NCBI GenBank assembly: GCA_019316985.1
Contig: CP079215.1
Coordinates: 3,162,001 to 3,226,000 of the forward strand
Origin: Paraniabella defluvii
Lineage (GTDB): Bacteria; Bacteroidota; Bacteroidia; Chitinophagales; Chitinophagaceae
Direction: 5' to 3'
DNA length: 64,000 nucleotides
A program made the translations under genes and the position numbers. The notes beneath the pieces are model-generated. The model made no database searches. It saw only the letters and a program-made list of their open reading frames with translations, and was not told the DNA's origin. Positions 41,025 to 50,379 of this stretch are shown here, in pieces; positions within the stretch are counted from its first letter, which is position 1, and each line of letters starts with the position of its first letter.

Positions 41025-42589
41025 ATGGCAACACCACGCGAACGGTTAGTAGAATCGCTGAAGTTTCTGAAAGAATTGCAGGATAATGGGGTTGTTGGTA
41101 TTCATACCGATGAAATACCCAATCGGAAATACAGAGAGATACTACTTAAAAATGGCTTTATTCGGGAAGTTACAAAGGGTTGGTATATACCTACTGACCC
41201 TTCGGAAAAAGCAGGAGAAACAACTTCCTGGTACAGCTCTTATTGGGACTTTGTTGCCAAATTCCTGAACTACAAATTTGGAGAAGAATGGTGTTTATCA
41301 CCAGACCAATCCCTTCTTATTCATGCAGGAAACAGTGCCGTACCGCAGCAGCTAATGTTACGTTCGCCACAGGGCAATAATAACCCTACACCCTTGCCGC
41401 ATAATACTTCTTTGTTCAATTTAAAGGCAAATGTCCCGCCTGCGCATCAAACCATCATAGCAAATGGGATTAGAATGTATAATCTGCCGGCTGCATTGGT
41501 TTATAGCTCTCCAAGTATTTATACAAGGAATGCCATTGATGCCCGCACAGCCCTTGCATTGATAAGAGATGCTTCGGAAGTATTGCCTATCCTACTGGAG
41601 AATGGGCATACAACCTTTGCGGGCAGGTTAGCAGGTGCTTTCAGAAATATAAACAGAGACAAGATAGCTGATCAAATTGTTGACACACTTAAACAAGCTG
41701 ATTATGATATACGGGAAGAAGATCCTTTTGAAACCAAACTAAACCTTAGTCTGTCCGCTCGTGAACGTTCTCCCTACGCCAACAGGATCAGACTCATGTG
41801 GGAGCAGATGCGTGAGATTGTCATTGCCAACTTTCCTAAAGCTCCAGGCATACCGGCTGATCCGCAAGCCTACTTAAAGGATGTTGACGACATTTACGTT
41901 ACGGACGCATATCATTCGCTTTCCATAGAGCGGTATCGTGTAACCCCGGAATTGATCGAAAGGGTAAGCAGCGGCCAGTGGAATAGTAAGAAGAACGAAG
42001 AAGACAGAAAACAAAGAGATGCGATGGCAGCCAGAGGATACTACCAAGCCTTCCTGCAGGTGAAAGATACCATCGCAGCTATACTGAAGGGCGTAAATGC
42101 AGGAAAGCAGATTGATAAGGATCATTCAAAATGGTATAGGCAATTGTTTGACCCAAGTGTAACCGCAGGACTTTTAAAAGCCGCAGACCTTGCAGGGTAT
42201 CGAAGCCATCAAGTGTACATTGGTAATTCCAAGCATGTTCCTTTGAATGTAGATGCTATGAGAGATGCTATGCCTGTACTTTTTGAGTTACTGGAGGAAG
42301 AAACTGAACCATCGGTAAGAGCTGTATTGGGACACTTTGTGTTCGTATTTATCCATCCTTACATGGACGGCAATGGAAGAATAGGTCGTTTCTAATGAAT
42401 GCTATGCTGGCTTCGGGAGGTTACCCGTGGACTGTAATACCAGTTGAAAGACGAGATGAGTATATGCAGGCTTTGGAACTGGCAAGTGTAGGACAGGATA
42501 TCACTTCGTTCGCTTCTTTTCTTGGGTATTTAGTTAATCAGCGGCTACATGGGAAGATAGTGGCGAAGTTGCCTGACGCTAAATTATAA
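41025..42589 (+). CDS. Fic-domain protein with N-terminal winged-helix (AbiEi-like) region (one frameshift)
   Basis: About 521 residues. The N-terminal region (residues 1-65, including GVVGIHTDEIPNRKYREILLKNG and VTKGWYIPTDP) resembles AbiEi-type antitoxin winged helices. A middle region follows, then a Fic inhibitory-helix-like segment (YHSLSIERYRVT, about residue 300) and the Fic core motif HPYMDGNGRIGRF. The core matches HPFx(D/E)GNGRxxR apart from Tyr for Phe. A missing C near 42392 interrupts the frame right after the motif, then LMNAMLASGGYPW continues to 42589. Fic enzymes transfer AMP or similar groups to proteins. It is element cargo, lying between the two recombinases. Confidence 0.85.
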
Positions 42590-42591
42590 AA

Positions 42592-44148
42592 CTATATTTT
42601 ATTTCGTAATGCGGCCACGGCATGTTTGCGGTTTAGATGGACACTTTCAACCTGATAAGTTTGATCACCCTTTTTAACAGCTTCGTGTGGAGAATTCCTG
42701 TCCGTAATTAACAAGCTGATTGCTGCGCTAACCCTGGTGCGATGGAGCTTTAAACCGTCATATATCAAATTATCAGGGAATACTGTACTTACAATTTTCC
42801 GTTTTTGTATGACAGATCCGTTTTGGAACAAAATATCTAAATGCGAGACTTTTGAAATCGGGAGATTCCAAAGCATTTCCATACTGTCAGAAAAGAGATT
42901 GAAGGATGCCAGCTTTGCTTCGATATCAGCCATTCGTTCATTGGCTTCTGTCTTAATAGTACGATAGTCTTCACCTTCAATTTCGCCACGAAGCAACAAT
43001 TCACGAGCTTTGGAAAGCCTCTGCTTTATTTGATCCAATTGAGCCATTAAACGCTTCTGATCTATTTTTTCGGCACGAGTTACATCCATGTAAGTAGCAG
43101 TAAGAATTTCCTTGAATAGTTTAAGGTGCGGAACGTTACGCACTTCATCTGCGATTGCTTCAATCATCAAGGTGTTTGCGTCATCTGCTTTATAACGCAC
43201 TCTACATTTAGAACTACAATGGTAGTAATGATAATATTTGTTTCTGCCTTTTGAGCCGCTGCCTGTTAAAAATCTGCCACAGTTGGGGCAAATCAAATAA
43301 CCTCTTAAAGGAATATCATCTTGTGAAACAATCTTTTTACTCACCGCCTTTCGTTTTCTTCCGTCCAACACATCTTGCACATCAAAAAATAGCGAAGTCG
43401 TTATGATCGGCTGATGTTGTCCCTGAACGAGTTGGCTTTGCTCATCTTTATGCTGCGGCACGAAAATCAATCCGCAATAAATAGGGTTTCTTATTGCAAC
43501 CCAAAAATTATTCTTACTGCATTTCAGACCTTTGTCGCGAACCTGCTTCCAGACTTGCTCAGTATTCAGCTTATTGCGAAAAATTTCTTCAAAAGCCCAT
43601 TTCATGATTTTAGCATCCTGATCTTTCGGCGCAATGTATTTCTTACCATCCTCAGTAATTCTGTTAAGGTAGCCAATCGGGGCTGTGCCCATCCAGCGAC
43701 TTTTTTCTTAGCACGTCGCATGCCGTTGAATACGTTTAATGCCCTACGATCATTCTCTACCTCCGGCGCTGCGAGATAAAAAGCCAGCATCATTTTGTTC
43801 TCCGGAACGGATAAATCCAATGGCTGTTCTACAGCCTGCGGCTCTACTCCAAAATGCCGTAACAGGCTTATCATTTGGTAAGCATCTCCTGCATTACGGC
43901 TAAACCTATCCCATTTTGTAAAAGGATAAGGTCAGAATGACCTTTTGTTTCCGTAAATCAACCAACAGGCTTTGCCATGCTGGACGCTTGAAAGTCTTTG
44001 CCGAATGATCTTCAAAAATAACCTTGCGTATTTGGATGTTATTGATGTTGCAGTACCTGCGCAGCCTTTCTTCCTGGTCACGTTGAGAATAACCTTTGTC
44101 TGCCTGTTCATCTGTACTCACCCTAATATAAAGGTCTGCAATTTTCAT
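42592..44148 (-). CDS. Large serine recombinase 2 (frameshifted)
   Basis: About 517 residues, broken near 43920 and 43700. Same domain order as recombinase 1: catalytic domain MKIADLYIRVSTDEQADKG, Recombinase domain GTAPIGYLNRITEDGKK and NPIYCGLIF, zinc ribbon CPNCGRFLTG and CSSKCR, coiled coil ending ELLLRGEIEGEDYRTI. The C-terminus runs further (VFPDNLIYDGLKLHRTR to RNKI) and aligns with the frame-restored end of recombinase 1. The two proteins are very similar in the catalytic domain by eye, pointing to a duplication or two related elements. It is convergent with the Fic gene, two bases apart. Confidence 0.9.
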
Positions 44149-44153
44149 AGCTG

Positions 44154-44348
44154 CTATTGATTTTCATTTGTTGCGGTTATGGCATCAGATTGCCTGCTGC
44201 TGACAAACTGCTCCACGACGATATTAGCCATGCTGTACAAGAAGTCGAGTATAATCTGAGCTTCTTCCATATTGACGTAAATTCCGTCTTTCTGTAATAG
44301 TTCTATCGCCTTGTCAGGAGTTATTCTTATCAACACTTCATCTTCCAT
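44154..44348 (-). CDS. Small accessory protein of the element
   Basis: 64 residues starting MEDEVLIRITPDKAIELLQK. The start at 44348 is fixed by a strong ribosome-binding sequence (AGGGAGGTG) seven bases upstream, unusual for Bacteroidota. The protein is mostly helical, with IILDFLYSMANIVVEQFV. Small proteins of this type are common next to recombinases in Bacteroidota mobile elements, but no function is known. It precedes recombinase 2 on the same strand, so the two may be co-transcribed. Confidence 0.6.
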   Translation of the reverse strand: MEDEVLIRITPDKAIELLQKDGIYVNMEEAQIILDFLYSMANIVVEQFVSSRQSDAITATNENQ

Positions 44349-44373
44349 CTCACACCTCCCTTTTAGATAACAA

Positions 44374-44390
44374 AAGCCCTTCACGGGCTT
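44374..44390 (-). terminator. Small terminator-like hairpin
   Basis: AAGCCC (44374-44379) / GGGCTT (44385-44390), followed on the minus strand by TTGTTAT. It lies between the winged-helix gene and the small protein gene, so it may separate the recombinase unit from the upstream genes. Confidence 0.5.
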
Positions 44391-44413
44391 AGATTATTAT
44401 TAAACTCTAAGTT

Positions 44414-44707
44414 TCAATCGCTTCTTTCGGCAAAGTAAATCTTACTGCCTTTTGTGCGATTGTATGAAGGCTCATACCTGATATATCCATAACTGCTTAA
44501 TTCTTTCACGCATCTATGGTAGGTAAAAGCCGAGGATAATTTGGCAATGCTCATGATCTCATGACTGAAAACCTGTATCGGATTAGAAAACCCTTTTTGC
44601 TTACGGTATTGTAACAGGGCTGCATATACTCCAATATGAGTAATGCTGATCCTGGGATCAGTTCCTATGGCTTCAAAAAAATCCGATAAGTAACATAACC
44701 TGTCCAT
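44414..44707 (-). CDS. Small winged-helix DNA-binding protein
   Basis: 97 residues, unbroken. The pattern SITHIGVYAALLQYRKQKG, VFSHEIMSIAKLSSAFTYHRCVKELSSYGYIRYEPSYN is that of a winged-helix fold, with recognition helix and wing followed by a short basic end. It is a common accessory gene in Bacteroidota conjugative elements. It probably regulates element genes or takes part in replication; the target is unknown. Confidence 0.65.
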   Translation of the reverse strand: MDRLCYLSDFFEAIGTDPRISITHIGVYAALLQYRKQKGFSNPIQVFSHEIMSIAKLSSAFTYHRCVKELSSYGYIRYEPSYNRTKGSKIYFAERSD

Positions 44708-44720
44708 TGCTCATTCTTTT

Positions 44721-45773
44721 TCAGCCTAATTTGATACCGTTCTTTTTAGAATGTGTCTGCTGTTGTTGTTCATTCGTCTTGTGCGCTACTTTCATGGCAT
44801 CCATTGTCTTATTACCTAATGCCGTATGTAGCGTTATCTTTCTCGAATGCTCGTCATAGATATTGACTGATTTGAACTGTGGGTTCGCTTCAATATAAAA
44901 GCGTTGTTCCTTGCCATCCTTTACAAAACTTACCGAAACCTTTTGGCCATTCTTTAGAGCATTCTTTAGCTTGTCTGTTTCTTCCGTCCTCGTCAACTCC
45001 TTCAGAGGAAGCTGCCGTAGCACCTTATCGAGATCATATCCGTAATCTGAATGGAATTGCTTGATACGAAAGCTGCCATGCTGGTCCTTATCGTTTAAGT
45101 CGAGCTGCAACCAGGTGCCACCGTTCTGAATGCACCGGCCTGATAATAAATTGTAGGCTTCAGTAGTATTGATATTATACTCATGACGCATACTAAAATA
45201 CTGCTGGCGTTTTTCATCCGGCTTTGCCTCATTGTACAATACTGTTTTATATCCTTCGAAATGATACTGCCCGGATTGATCCTTTGCGAAAGAAAGCTGA
45301 TGATCTATTCTTTCCTTATCGTTGAGGTAATAAGATACCGGAATGGAAAACTGCTGTTGTCCCTGTCTGATCTGTTCATCAATTTTTACCGAAAGGTCAG
45401 AAAAGCCAGTGCGCTGCACCTGTTGGTGCAGTGCCTGGCTGTTTTGTTCTGTCTTCCTGTTATCCTGTCTTATTATTATTTGCTCCTTTAAGGGCGCTAT
45501 CAATAACCGGCGCAACAATCGTAGTAGCAGATTAGGGTAAAGCTGTTTCTCGATGCGGCTACGTTCCTGCCGCAACACCCTAAGTGCAAATCGTTCGTCC
45601 AGATCCTGCGTGCCTTTGTACCTGGCCGCAATGCGATCATAGTAATCGAGCTTTTCTTTTAGTAATGCCCTGTTCGATGAAAGGTTAAAGGAGAACAGTT
45701 TGCTAAACCGTTCCTCTCTTGAACGCCATTGGTTCAATTCTATCTCTACTCTGTTTACACGACTGCTGTCCAT
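44721..45773 (-). CDS. Conjugative-element protein, paralogue A (DUF3945-like module)
   Basis: 350 residues, unbroken. The N-terminal 100 residues are helical and basic (RALLKEKLDYYDRIAARYKG, RVLRQERSRIEKQLYPNLL). The rest matches the neighbour at 45906: VQRTGFSDLSVKIDEQIRQG, TTEAYNLLSGRCI, HSDYGYDLDKVLRQLPLKEL and the terminal YIEANPQFKSVNIYDEHSRK. The shared module probably binds nucleic acid or a partner, but the function is unknown. Not a signal-peptide protein, so likely cytosolic. Confidence 0.7.
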   Translation of the reverse strand: MDSSRVNRVEIELNQWRSREERFSKLFSFNLSSNRALLKEKLDYYDRIAARYKGTQDLDERFALRVLRQERSRIEKQLYPNLLLRLLRRLLIAPLKEQIIIRQDNRKTEQNSQALHQQVQRTGFSDLSVKIDEQIRQGQQQFSIPVSYYLNDKERIDHQLSFAKDQSGQYHFEGYKTVLYNEAKPDEKRQQYFSMRHEYNINTTEAYNLLSGRCIQNGGTWLQLDLNDKDQHGSFRIKQFHSDYGYDLDKVLRQLPLKELTRTEETDKLKNALKNGQKVSVSFVKDGKEQRFYIEANPQFKSVNIYDEHSRKITLHTALGNKTMDAMKVAHKTNEQQQQTHSKKNGIKLG

Positions 45774-45855
45774 AACCCCTTATTTTAAGTTGCCGATTTG
45801 AGGGCGCTTCTCTTGATTTTCCGTCAGTGTGGCTATTCAGCCCTGAGTAACTCCC

Positions 45856-45871
45856 TTTTTTTTTTTTTTTT
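45856..45871. repeat. Run of 16 T residues
   Basis: Uninterrupted T16, reading as poly-Lys on the minus strand, within the possible C-terminal extension of the upstream gene. Such a run is unusual in a window of this composition and is prone to slippage or miscounting. Confidence 0.8.
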
Positions 45872-45905
45872 GTTAGATGCCTTCGGTATCTCAGGGCCAT
45901 CATCT

Positions 45906-46993
45906 TCAGCAGGTGTCTGCCTTTCCTTTTGCCGTCTTGTTTAACTGACTGGCTTTCACCTTCAGCTTGCTGCTCCTTTTTGATTGCCGGTTATCCACCC
46001 TTTGCATGGCGCTGTCATAAATGTTGATTGTCTTGAACTGAGGATTTGCTTCGATATACTGCTTTTGGTCTGTTCCATTGATCTGAAATGTCGCAGATTG
46101 CAGGTTGCCTTTTTGAGAGAATCCATCAGGTTAGACTTGTATTCATCGTTGCTTAATTCCCTGATAGGATGCTTAGACAGGACGGCCTCCAGATCATAAC
46201 CATAGTTCTGATGGTAATGCTTCAGCTTGAAATTGCCATTATCGTCACTCTGCTTGAAGTCCATCTGTATCCACGCATTGTACACCTGGCCTTCTTTATT
46301 AGTCAGGTCTTTATTGACCGATCTGCCTTCCATCAGGTTATAGGCTTCTTTCAGGGTAATGTTGTTGCCCTTATTGATGTAGAATGTTTGCTCCATTGTT
46401 TCAGCACTGTTCTCCTTTTGCACACTTACTTGGTAAGAATTAAAGTACATGTCGCTCTGCTTCGACTGGCTGAAATTCAATGTCGCATTTACCGTATCGT
46501 TGCCGTACTTGGTTTCGTAGGCTAACTTGAATTCAGGATTTCCTTCCTGAACTTTTTGCTTCAGGTCATTTTCCAACCCTTCGCCAAACCCCGTGTACTT
46601 TACCTGGTCACGCAGGTAGTCAAAATTTTTCTGATTCATGACTTTTGAATTTTGATTGTTATTTAATTGTTCTCGTTCTAATCTTTCATATCGCACCGCT
46701 ACCATCAGAGACACGTCAATGATGCCATTCTTTTCGATCAGCAGCTTGGTATTTACCTTAGCTTCCTGCATTGTTCTGTATGCTGACCGGATTGAGAGAA
46801 AGTCGTAAAAGTCTATATCGGTTGACATTTCGTAACAGAATTCCCTGGCATCATATTCCGTAGGAAAAGTGTATAACTCTTCTTTGCCCACGGGCAAATC
46901 GTCATTGAGAAACGCGACAAATTCTTCACCTTCCCAACGTTTATTCGTTATGTGTTCAAGAATGTCCTGATAGTCGTCTTTCCTGACTTTCAT
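45906..46993 (-). CDS. Conjugative-element protein, paralogue B (DUF3945-like module, frameshifted)
   Basis: About 363 residues. The N-terminal 100 residues (DDYQDILEHITNKRWEG, FCYEMSTDIDFYDFLSIRSAYR) are unlike paralogue A. The rest shares its module: VKYTGFGEGLENDLKQKVQEG, LKEAYNLMEGRSV, NYGYDLEAVLSKHPIREL. After a break near 46108 it ends YIEANPQFKTINIYDSAMQRV and a Lys-rich tail. The stop at 45906 is the nearest. A further break could extend it through the T16 run to 45837 (KASNKKKK). The function is unknown. Confidence 0.68.
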
Positions 46994-47066
46994 AGCTCAA
47001 TTTTTTAGCTCAAATAAATTCTGATTAATATTAACCGATGGGAATGATTGGCTTCATTGGAGAATG

Positions 47067-47909
47067 TTAGTCAATCGGTACTGCCTTTACGACTTTCTTA
47101 TTCTTTACATGCAGCTCCAAATGCCGACCTCCATTTTTCTCCATCAATTGCACAGCGAGGTATTTGTTATCGGGGATTGTGAACTTCGGCACAACGAACA
47201 CGATTGTATTATCTGACTGGCCTATAACGCTCTTGGTATTGCCCTGAACAAGCACGGGTAATATTTCAATTTCTTGTGTTGCTGTCCTTTTCGATCTCTT
47301 CTGGTCACGGATGTAAAGTCGCAACTGATCAATATCATAATTGATATTCGTCTCATTCGAAATATTGAAGCGTAATAACACAACATTATCATGAATAAAT
47401 ATTCCATTCAGCTTAAAGAGAATGCCGAAGGTCTTATCTTTTATTCCTCTTGCTTTCGCTTTTGATTCGGCAGCCATCTTAGCGAAATGATCCATTTGTT
47501 CCTGGTTAATGTTCTCCGAAGGAATGGATATATTATTCTGCCCGCCTACGCCTGTGAGAGCCAGGTTAAGCACGGACGGCTGCTGGTCATAATCAACAAG
47601 AAAAGACGTTAGCTTGCCGTCAGCGGTAATGATGCTGATATTTGTTTGTGGAAAGCTGTCCTTCGCAGCCTTTAGCTGCAAAACGTTTTCTACGCCTTTT
47701 GCTTTTTGGGCCAGCACATCCCTGCTTCCAATATCGACACCTACGATGGCATAAGGAAAGATGATGTTGGTAGTTTTGGAAAGAGCAACTGTTACATGAT
47801 ACGTTTCAATTGCTTTGGTTTGCCAGGTTGCATTTGTTTGCGCCTGAGCCTTGAAAATTGTGATGAGCAGGAAAATTCCTATTACCATTGCTGCACTGAT
47901 CTTTTTCAT
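47067..47909 (-). CDS. traN: Conjugal transfer protein TraN (DUF4138)
   Basis: 280 residues, unbroken. A signal peptide at ATG 47909 (KKISAAMVIGIFLLITIFKAQAQ) is followed by TYHVTVALSKTTNIIFPYAIVGVDIGS, VLQLKAAKDSFPQTNISIITADG and IHDNVVLLRFNISNETNINYDIDQLRLY. This is the VirB9/TraN-like protein of Bacteroidota conjugation machines, probably part of the outer-membrane core complex. It is the last visible gene of the tra operon. Confidence 0.88.
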   Translation of the reverse strand: MKKISAAMVIGIFLLITIFKAQAQTNATWQTKAIETYHVTVALSKTTNIIFPYAIVGVDIGSRDVLAQKAKGVENVLQLKAAKDSFPQTNISIITADGKLTSFLVDYDQQPSVLNLALTGVGGQNNISIPSENINQEQMDHFAKMAAESKAKARGIKDKTFGILFKLNGIFIHDNVVLLRFNISNETNINYDIDQLRLYIRDQKRSKRTATQEIEILPVLVQGNTKSVIGQSDNTIVFVVPKFTIPDNKYLAVQLMEKNGGRHLELHVKNKKVVKAVPID

Positions 47910-47937
47910 CTTCTGGAATTTTAAGTGATTTAAATAT

Positions 47938-49244
47938 TTAGTTAGATTGTTTTTGTTTTTCGTCACGCAGAAGCACCTGATACCCTGCCTTTACAGTTAC
48001 CTTGATTAGCTTCACTTTCCGGCTGAACAGCGTTTTTGCAGCTTCGATACCTGCGCTCGCTGCCTGCGCACCCCATGACGGATCAAGGCTTGTTAGCCCG
48101 ATTGTTTGCATAGAGCGGTCTGCCGACTGCTTTGCAACGTCCCTTGTGATCGCTCCAGGAATATAAATGCCGTCCAGGCCGTCCATATCATATACCGATA
48201 ATTCCACCGGGAATAAAGAATTGCCGTAACGCACACTGTTTATCTTTACAGCTAACCTTTCGCCACGTAGCGAAGCACTCCCGAACAGAAAGTTATCTTT
48301 CGGAATACGAACACCATTAATGAAAACGTCATTTACCAATCGCAATTTGACCGTTGAGCCATCTACAATTGTTTGTGTTTCGTGAATGACAGCCTGTATA
48401 GCATTCTGCGAATCTTCGATAGCTGTTAGACCGGTAAGTGAATAGAAACCATTGGTCGTGTTGCCTGCTATATGCTCCGTGTCAAGCAGCGTGATGCTGT
48501 TGTCTTTCTTTTTCGATGACACCGCAAACACTTGTCCCCGGTTGGCTTCAGAAGTTTGTCTTAGCCGCTCCTGTACTCTTTCAGGGTTTTGTACATCGAG
48601 TATCTTATCAAGCATTCCATTCAATTGCTGTAACTCAGGATCTTCACCGCCGTGCTGATTCATTGTGTTCATCATTTGTTCCAGCCTGTCCACATCCGAA
48701 GAGTTAACCGGACTACTATTTCTACTTCTGCCAGTGGTGTTCTGATAGGGATCATAACCATCATCCTGAGTAGGGCTGGCAATTGGTTTGCTCATTTCTT
48801 TGTCCAGTTCGGCCAGCTTGCGATATATTTTATCGGTATTGGGATCATTTTGTGCACCGCTTCCGTAAAGAGAAGTATTCAGACCTCTTCTGTCATTCGA
48901 AAGTCCAAAGTTTTCCTCACCGGCTAAAGGATATCTGCCTGTGTCTTCCGACATGATGTTCCGGTAGTTGGGATCATTTTTACCATTTCTTGAAACTTGA
49001 TAGAATCCAGTTGCGCCTGATTATAGTAGCTCATTTTGTCCATCGGCTTGTCGTCTTTGAGATTGGCATCCGGCAGGTTAATGTTAAATCCCTTCTTTGC
49101 AGATGCCTGGGCTTCTACCTTTTCAACCCTGCCACCCCCAAGTGCCCAAAAAATCATGGTCATAAAGGGCAATGCGAGAATCGGTAATACCAATAAGAAC
49201 CTGCGCTGCCTGATCTCCTTCGGAGTTTTTACTTGCTTTTCCAT
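47938..49244 (-). CDS. traM: Conjugal transfer protein TraM (VirB10-like), frameshifted
   Basis: About 434 residues. The N-terminal membrane helix is RRFLLVLPILALPFMTMIFWALGGG. A break near 48970 leads to a proline/asparagine-rich region (NPTDKI, SSPVNSSD) and a C-terminal barrel-like domain (GQVFAVSSKKKDNSITLL, AIQAVIHETQTIVDGSTVKLRL, AAKTLFSRKVKLIKVTVKAGYQVLL). It bridges the inner membrane and outer-membrane complex. The start is one base beyond the traL stop. Confidence 0.87.
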
Positions 49245-49246
49245 TT

Positions 49247-49726
49247 TTATTTCTGTTTTAATTGTTGATAATAATTTTCAATAAACCGCACACTGTCCAT
49301 TAGTCCCGGACGATGGTAGATTATGCTGTCATAAAGAGTTCTGCCCGCAGGACTTCGTGCCAGGCTATCCATATACACCCTGAACCTTTTGATGCGGCTG
49401 TATTCCGCCTCGGACACTTCGGCTGGTTCAACATTTGCTTCTCCGTTTCAGTTATGTGCTTAGGCTTTTTGATGGGTGTTATGGTTATTGAATTGCTTTT
49501 TTGCCGGTAAACGCACTTACGCCCAGGTAAATGCTGTATGTGCCGGTACACAGAACGAAAAGAATAAGCAGTACAAACCATGTACGCCGTGAGAAATTCT
49601 CTGTTCGCCTCATCATCCAGCTCGCCCAGCCACCCTGTATTCGCTGGTAGCCCGCTTTTATTCCTTTGGAAAGCGTATTGGGCTTTAGCTCAGCATCGTC
49701 CTTTTTCTTTTTGGAAATAGTTTCAT
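49247..49726 (-). CDS. Probable TraL-position protein (frameshifted)
   Basis: About 160 residues after joining three frames (breaks near 49710, 49505 and 49420). The ATG at 49726 begins MKLFPKK, then KPNTLSKGIKAGYQRIQGGWASW. A membrane helix (TWFVLLILFVLCTGTYSIYLG) follows, and then ITITPIKKPKHITETEKQ. The C-terminal segment is SEAEYSRIKRFRVYMDSLARSP ending YYQQLKQK at 49247. The position between traK and traM and the single helix fit TraL. No other evidence supports the name. Confidence 0.6.
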
Positions 49727-49737
49727 GATCTTAATTT

Positions 49738-50361
49738 TTATTGTCGCCTGCTTACTGTTTTTAGATCCCTGTTATCAATCGTACTCCATCGTTCAATAAG
49801 AAAACCATGCGGATTATTGTCACTGCGTGATACATTCCGCAATGCGCCATCTGTCACCAGGCTGCGGGTAGTGATACTGGTCGGTCGGATAATGCTTTGC
49901 GTAGCATAGCAACGGAATTTGTACGGGTAATCATTGATATCTACTGCCACGCTATCCACAACAATGGTTTGATTGACGTTGCCGGATATAAGTCCTGCAT
50001 AGTACCCGTTCTCTTTCAGATCATCATAAGCTCGTTTGGCACTTCCGTCTGCCAGGTACAAGGCTTTGGTAATATTTGCTGTGATGGCTTTATCATCAGG
50101 ATCGAGCGTAAAGAATAGCTTGTGAAATGTGGTCACATGGTCTCTTGCTTCGACAGGTATATTGTCTTTTCGTTCCGATGCATAGGCTTCCAGTGCCTTG
50201 CCATTAGCAAGAATGTATATTTTGCTTTGCATTTGTGATACAAGGCTGAAACTTTTGTATAATGCAAAACAGCATATCAGTACGCAACCTATGATCACAA
50301 CCAGGGTAAAACTCCTGATGTGCCGGAAAGCTGTATCAATATTTTTCATTTTCTTGAACAT
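49738..50361 (-). CDS. traK: Conjugal transfer protein TraK (VirB8-like)
   Basis: 207 residues, unbroken. One N-terminal membrane helix (FTLVVIIGCVLICCFALYKSF), then a periplasmic domain with VEARDHVTTFHKLFFTLDPDD, ALYLADGSAKRAYDDLKENGYY and YKFRCYATQSIIRPTSITTRSL. The size and pattern match TraK of Bacteroidota elements, a VirB8-like nucleation protein of the transfer channel. It follows traJ by 18 bases. Confidence 0.92.
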   Translation of the reverse strand: MFKKMKNIDTAFRHIRSFTLVVIIGCVLICCFALYKSFSLVSQMQSKIYILANGKALEAYASERKDNIPVEARDHVTTFHKLFFTLDPDDKAITANITKALYLADGSAKRAYDDLKENGYYAGLISGNVNQTIVVDSVAVDINDYPYKFRCYATQSIIRPTSITTRSLVTDGALRNVSRSDNNPHGFLIERWSTIDNRDLKTVSRRQ

Positions 50362-50379
50362 ATATCCTCCTTTAAATTA

